A program made the position numbers and the translations under genes. The notes below the pieces were generated by a model, which saw nothing but the letters and a program-made list of their open reading frames with translations, made no database searches and was not told where the DNA came from. A stretch of DNA of 64,000 nt from assembly GCA_026398815.1 (NCBI GenBank), contig JAPLSA010000023.1, forward strand, positions 48,322 to 112,321. The letters are read 5' to 3'. Source of the stretch: Gammaproteobacteria bacterium. Its GTDB lineage: Bacteria > Pseudomonadota > Gammaproteobacteria > Nevskiales > Nevskiaceae. Positions 62,981 to 64,000 of the stretch are shown here, piece after piece (the first letter of the stretch is position 1; the number at the start of each line of letters is the position of its first letter).

Positions 62981-64000
62981 TCGATTTCGCTGCGCCTGCG
63001 ACCGGCGGGCTGGCGCTGGCGGCGCTGCTGGTGCCGCTGCTCATCCACCGGGTCCGCCGGCGCCTGCCGGGCGCGATTCCGTTCGCTGCCCTCGACTGGC
63101 TGGCGGCGCGCACGCCGCCGCGTCGCCAGTGGCAGCTCGACGAGCGTCTGCTGCTGGCGCTGCGGCTGCTGCTGGTCGCGCTGCTGGCCGCGCTGCTGGC
63201 CGAGCCGCAATGGCGGGCCAGCGGCGAACCGCCGCGCACGGTCGTGCGGGTGCTGCCCGGCGTCGCGGCGGACGCGGCGCGCGCGGCGGTCGATGCGCCG
63301 CTGGCTGACTGGCGCTGGCTGGCGGTCGGCAGTCCGCCGCTCGACGCGCCGCCGACCGGGCTGTCCGTCGGGCCAGCAGCGTCGCCGACCAGCCTGATCC
63401 GTGCGCTCGATGCCGAACTGCCGTCGGCCGTGCGCCTGATCGTGGTGCTGCCGGAGCAGCTGTCCGGCCTCGATGGCGAGCGCCTGCAGCTGGGCCGCGA
63501 CGTCGACTGGCGGGTGCTGCCCGGTGGTCCGCCGCCATCGCCGGAGACGGCCTCCACGCGGCCGTTTCCGATCGCCATCCGCGCGGAGGCCGCTGCCGCC
63601 GTGCTGGCGCGCGCGCTGGTGGCGGCGTGGCGGGCCGACGGCGTGGCGCTGGCGGTCGATGACGCGCCGCCGGGCACGCCGCTGCCGGCCGGGCAGGCGC
63701 TGCTGATCAGCGGCTCGCCGCCCGATGCCGCGCTGCGCGCGCAGGCGGCCGACGGCCTGACCGTGCTCTATGGCGATGCTGCGGCCGGCGGCGAGGTGCT
63801 GCTGCGCGACGACGAGGGCGCGCCGCTGCTGCGCTGCCAGTCCGCCGGGCGCGGCCGGCTGTGCGCGCTGGCCGGCCCGCTCGACGCCGGTGCCTGGCCG
63901 GCGCTGCGCGATCCGCAGCGGCCACGGCAACTGCGGGCGCTGCTCGGACCGTCGCCGGCAGTGCCCGACCGGGCACCGGCCGTCGCGGTGGCGCCGCTGC
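62977..64000 (+). CDS. BatA-domain membrane protein, 3' truncated by the window edge
   Basis: The frame opens at ATG 62977, overlapping the DUF58 stop, and stays open to the window end (about 341 codons). The N-terminus has two hydrophobic segments: GGLALAALLVPLLIHRVRRR, then AIPFAALDWLAARTPPRR, then LLLALRLLLVALLAALLAEP. This is the BatA/aerotolerance-regulator N-terminal domain. The remainder is an alternating alpha/beta region that I cannot classify. Co-transcription with moxR and DUF58 is near certain from the overlaps. Confidence 0.85.
   Translation, partial: MIDFAAPATGGLALAALLVPLLIHRVRRRLPGAIPFAALDWLAARTPPRRQWQLDERLLLALRLLLVALLAALLAEPQWRASGEPPRTVVRVLPGVAADAARAAVDAPLADWRWLAVGSPPLDAPPTGLSVGPAASPTSLIRALDAELPSAVRLIVVLPEQLSGLDGERLQLGRDVDWRVLPGGPPPSPETASTRPFPIAIRAEAAAAVLARALVAAWRADGVALAVDDAPPGTPLPAGQALLISGSPPDAALRAQAADGLTVLYGDAAAGGEVLLRDDEGAPLLRCQSAGRGRLCALAGPLDAGAWPALRDPQRPRQLRALLGPSPAVPDRAPAVAVAPL

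Overview
The window is a high-G+C chromosomal segment from a gammaproteobacterium. Gene order supports this: pcnB-folK-panB-panC-panD-pgi, tsaE-amidase-mutL, surE-pcm-nlpD, alaC-hom-thrC-recJ, and tig-clpP-clpX-lon-hupB-tRNA-ppiD are all gammaproteobacterial arrangements. A Nevskiales/Solimonas-like or Xanthomonadales-related host is my inference from gene content and base composition; no rRNA or other decisive marker is present.

Layout. 1-4070: end of a flagellar operon (flgJ, flgK, flgL). 4100-6300: minus-strand genes (VOC protein, ferredoxin-NADP reductase), then a scar in which the 3' end of a cytochrome P450 gene abuts a decayed serine-recombinase tail beside tRNA-Glu. 6493-17987: housekeeping block with poly(A) polymerase, folate and pantothenate synthesis, phosphoglucose isomerase, a degenerate C39-like lipoprotein, queG, nnr and tsaE. 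18085-21576: cell-wall amidase and mutL, whose 5' end is duplicated upstream. 21597-24631: an Smr protein and a SLOG/TRAFs-binding/nucleotidyl-cyclase protein. 24693-27478: surE, pcm, a DedA protein and nlpD, with no rpoS after nlpD. 27538-35373: an accessory signalling stretch with a TonB receptor, an exported peroxiredoxin, a Ser/Thr kinase with a lower-G+C C-terminal half, an exported repeat protein, and an adenylate cyclase-FHA protein. 35682-46257: threonine pathway, recJ, a degenerate GGDEF/EAL protein and a hemin-type ABC importer. 46392-55362: tRNA-Leu, trigger factor, Clp and Lon proteases, HU, two tRNAs and PpiD. 55389-64000: a dicarboxylate/amino-acid symporter, a protease-domain remnant, and a TldD/TldE/DUF4159/MoxR/DUF58/BatA cluster that runs off the window.

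The most promising undescribed element is the panD leader (about 11736-11905). It holds a good sigma70 promoter and two tandem hairpins that share a 13-base loop sequence. Their closing stems differ by a compensatory C-G to U-A change, which is what a structured cis-regulatory RNA would show. Tandem hairpins upstream of pan genes recall the known 'pan' RNA motif, but the conserved bases differ.

A second unusual theme is duplication of gene starts. Both mutL and moxR are preceded, about 161-162 bp upstream, by a copy of their own first codons, and hairpin-rich repeat DNA lies between the copies. Third, the TldD/E-DUF4159-MoxR-DUF58-BatA cluster, with a Tat-type signal on TldD, looks like an exported peptide-processing or envelope system of unknown substrate.
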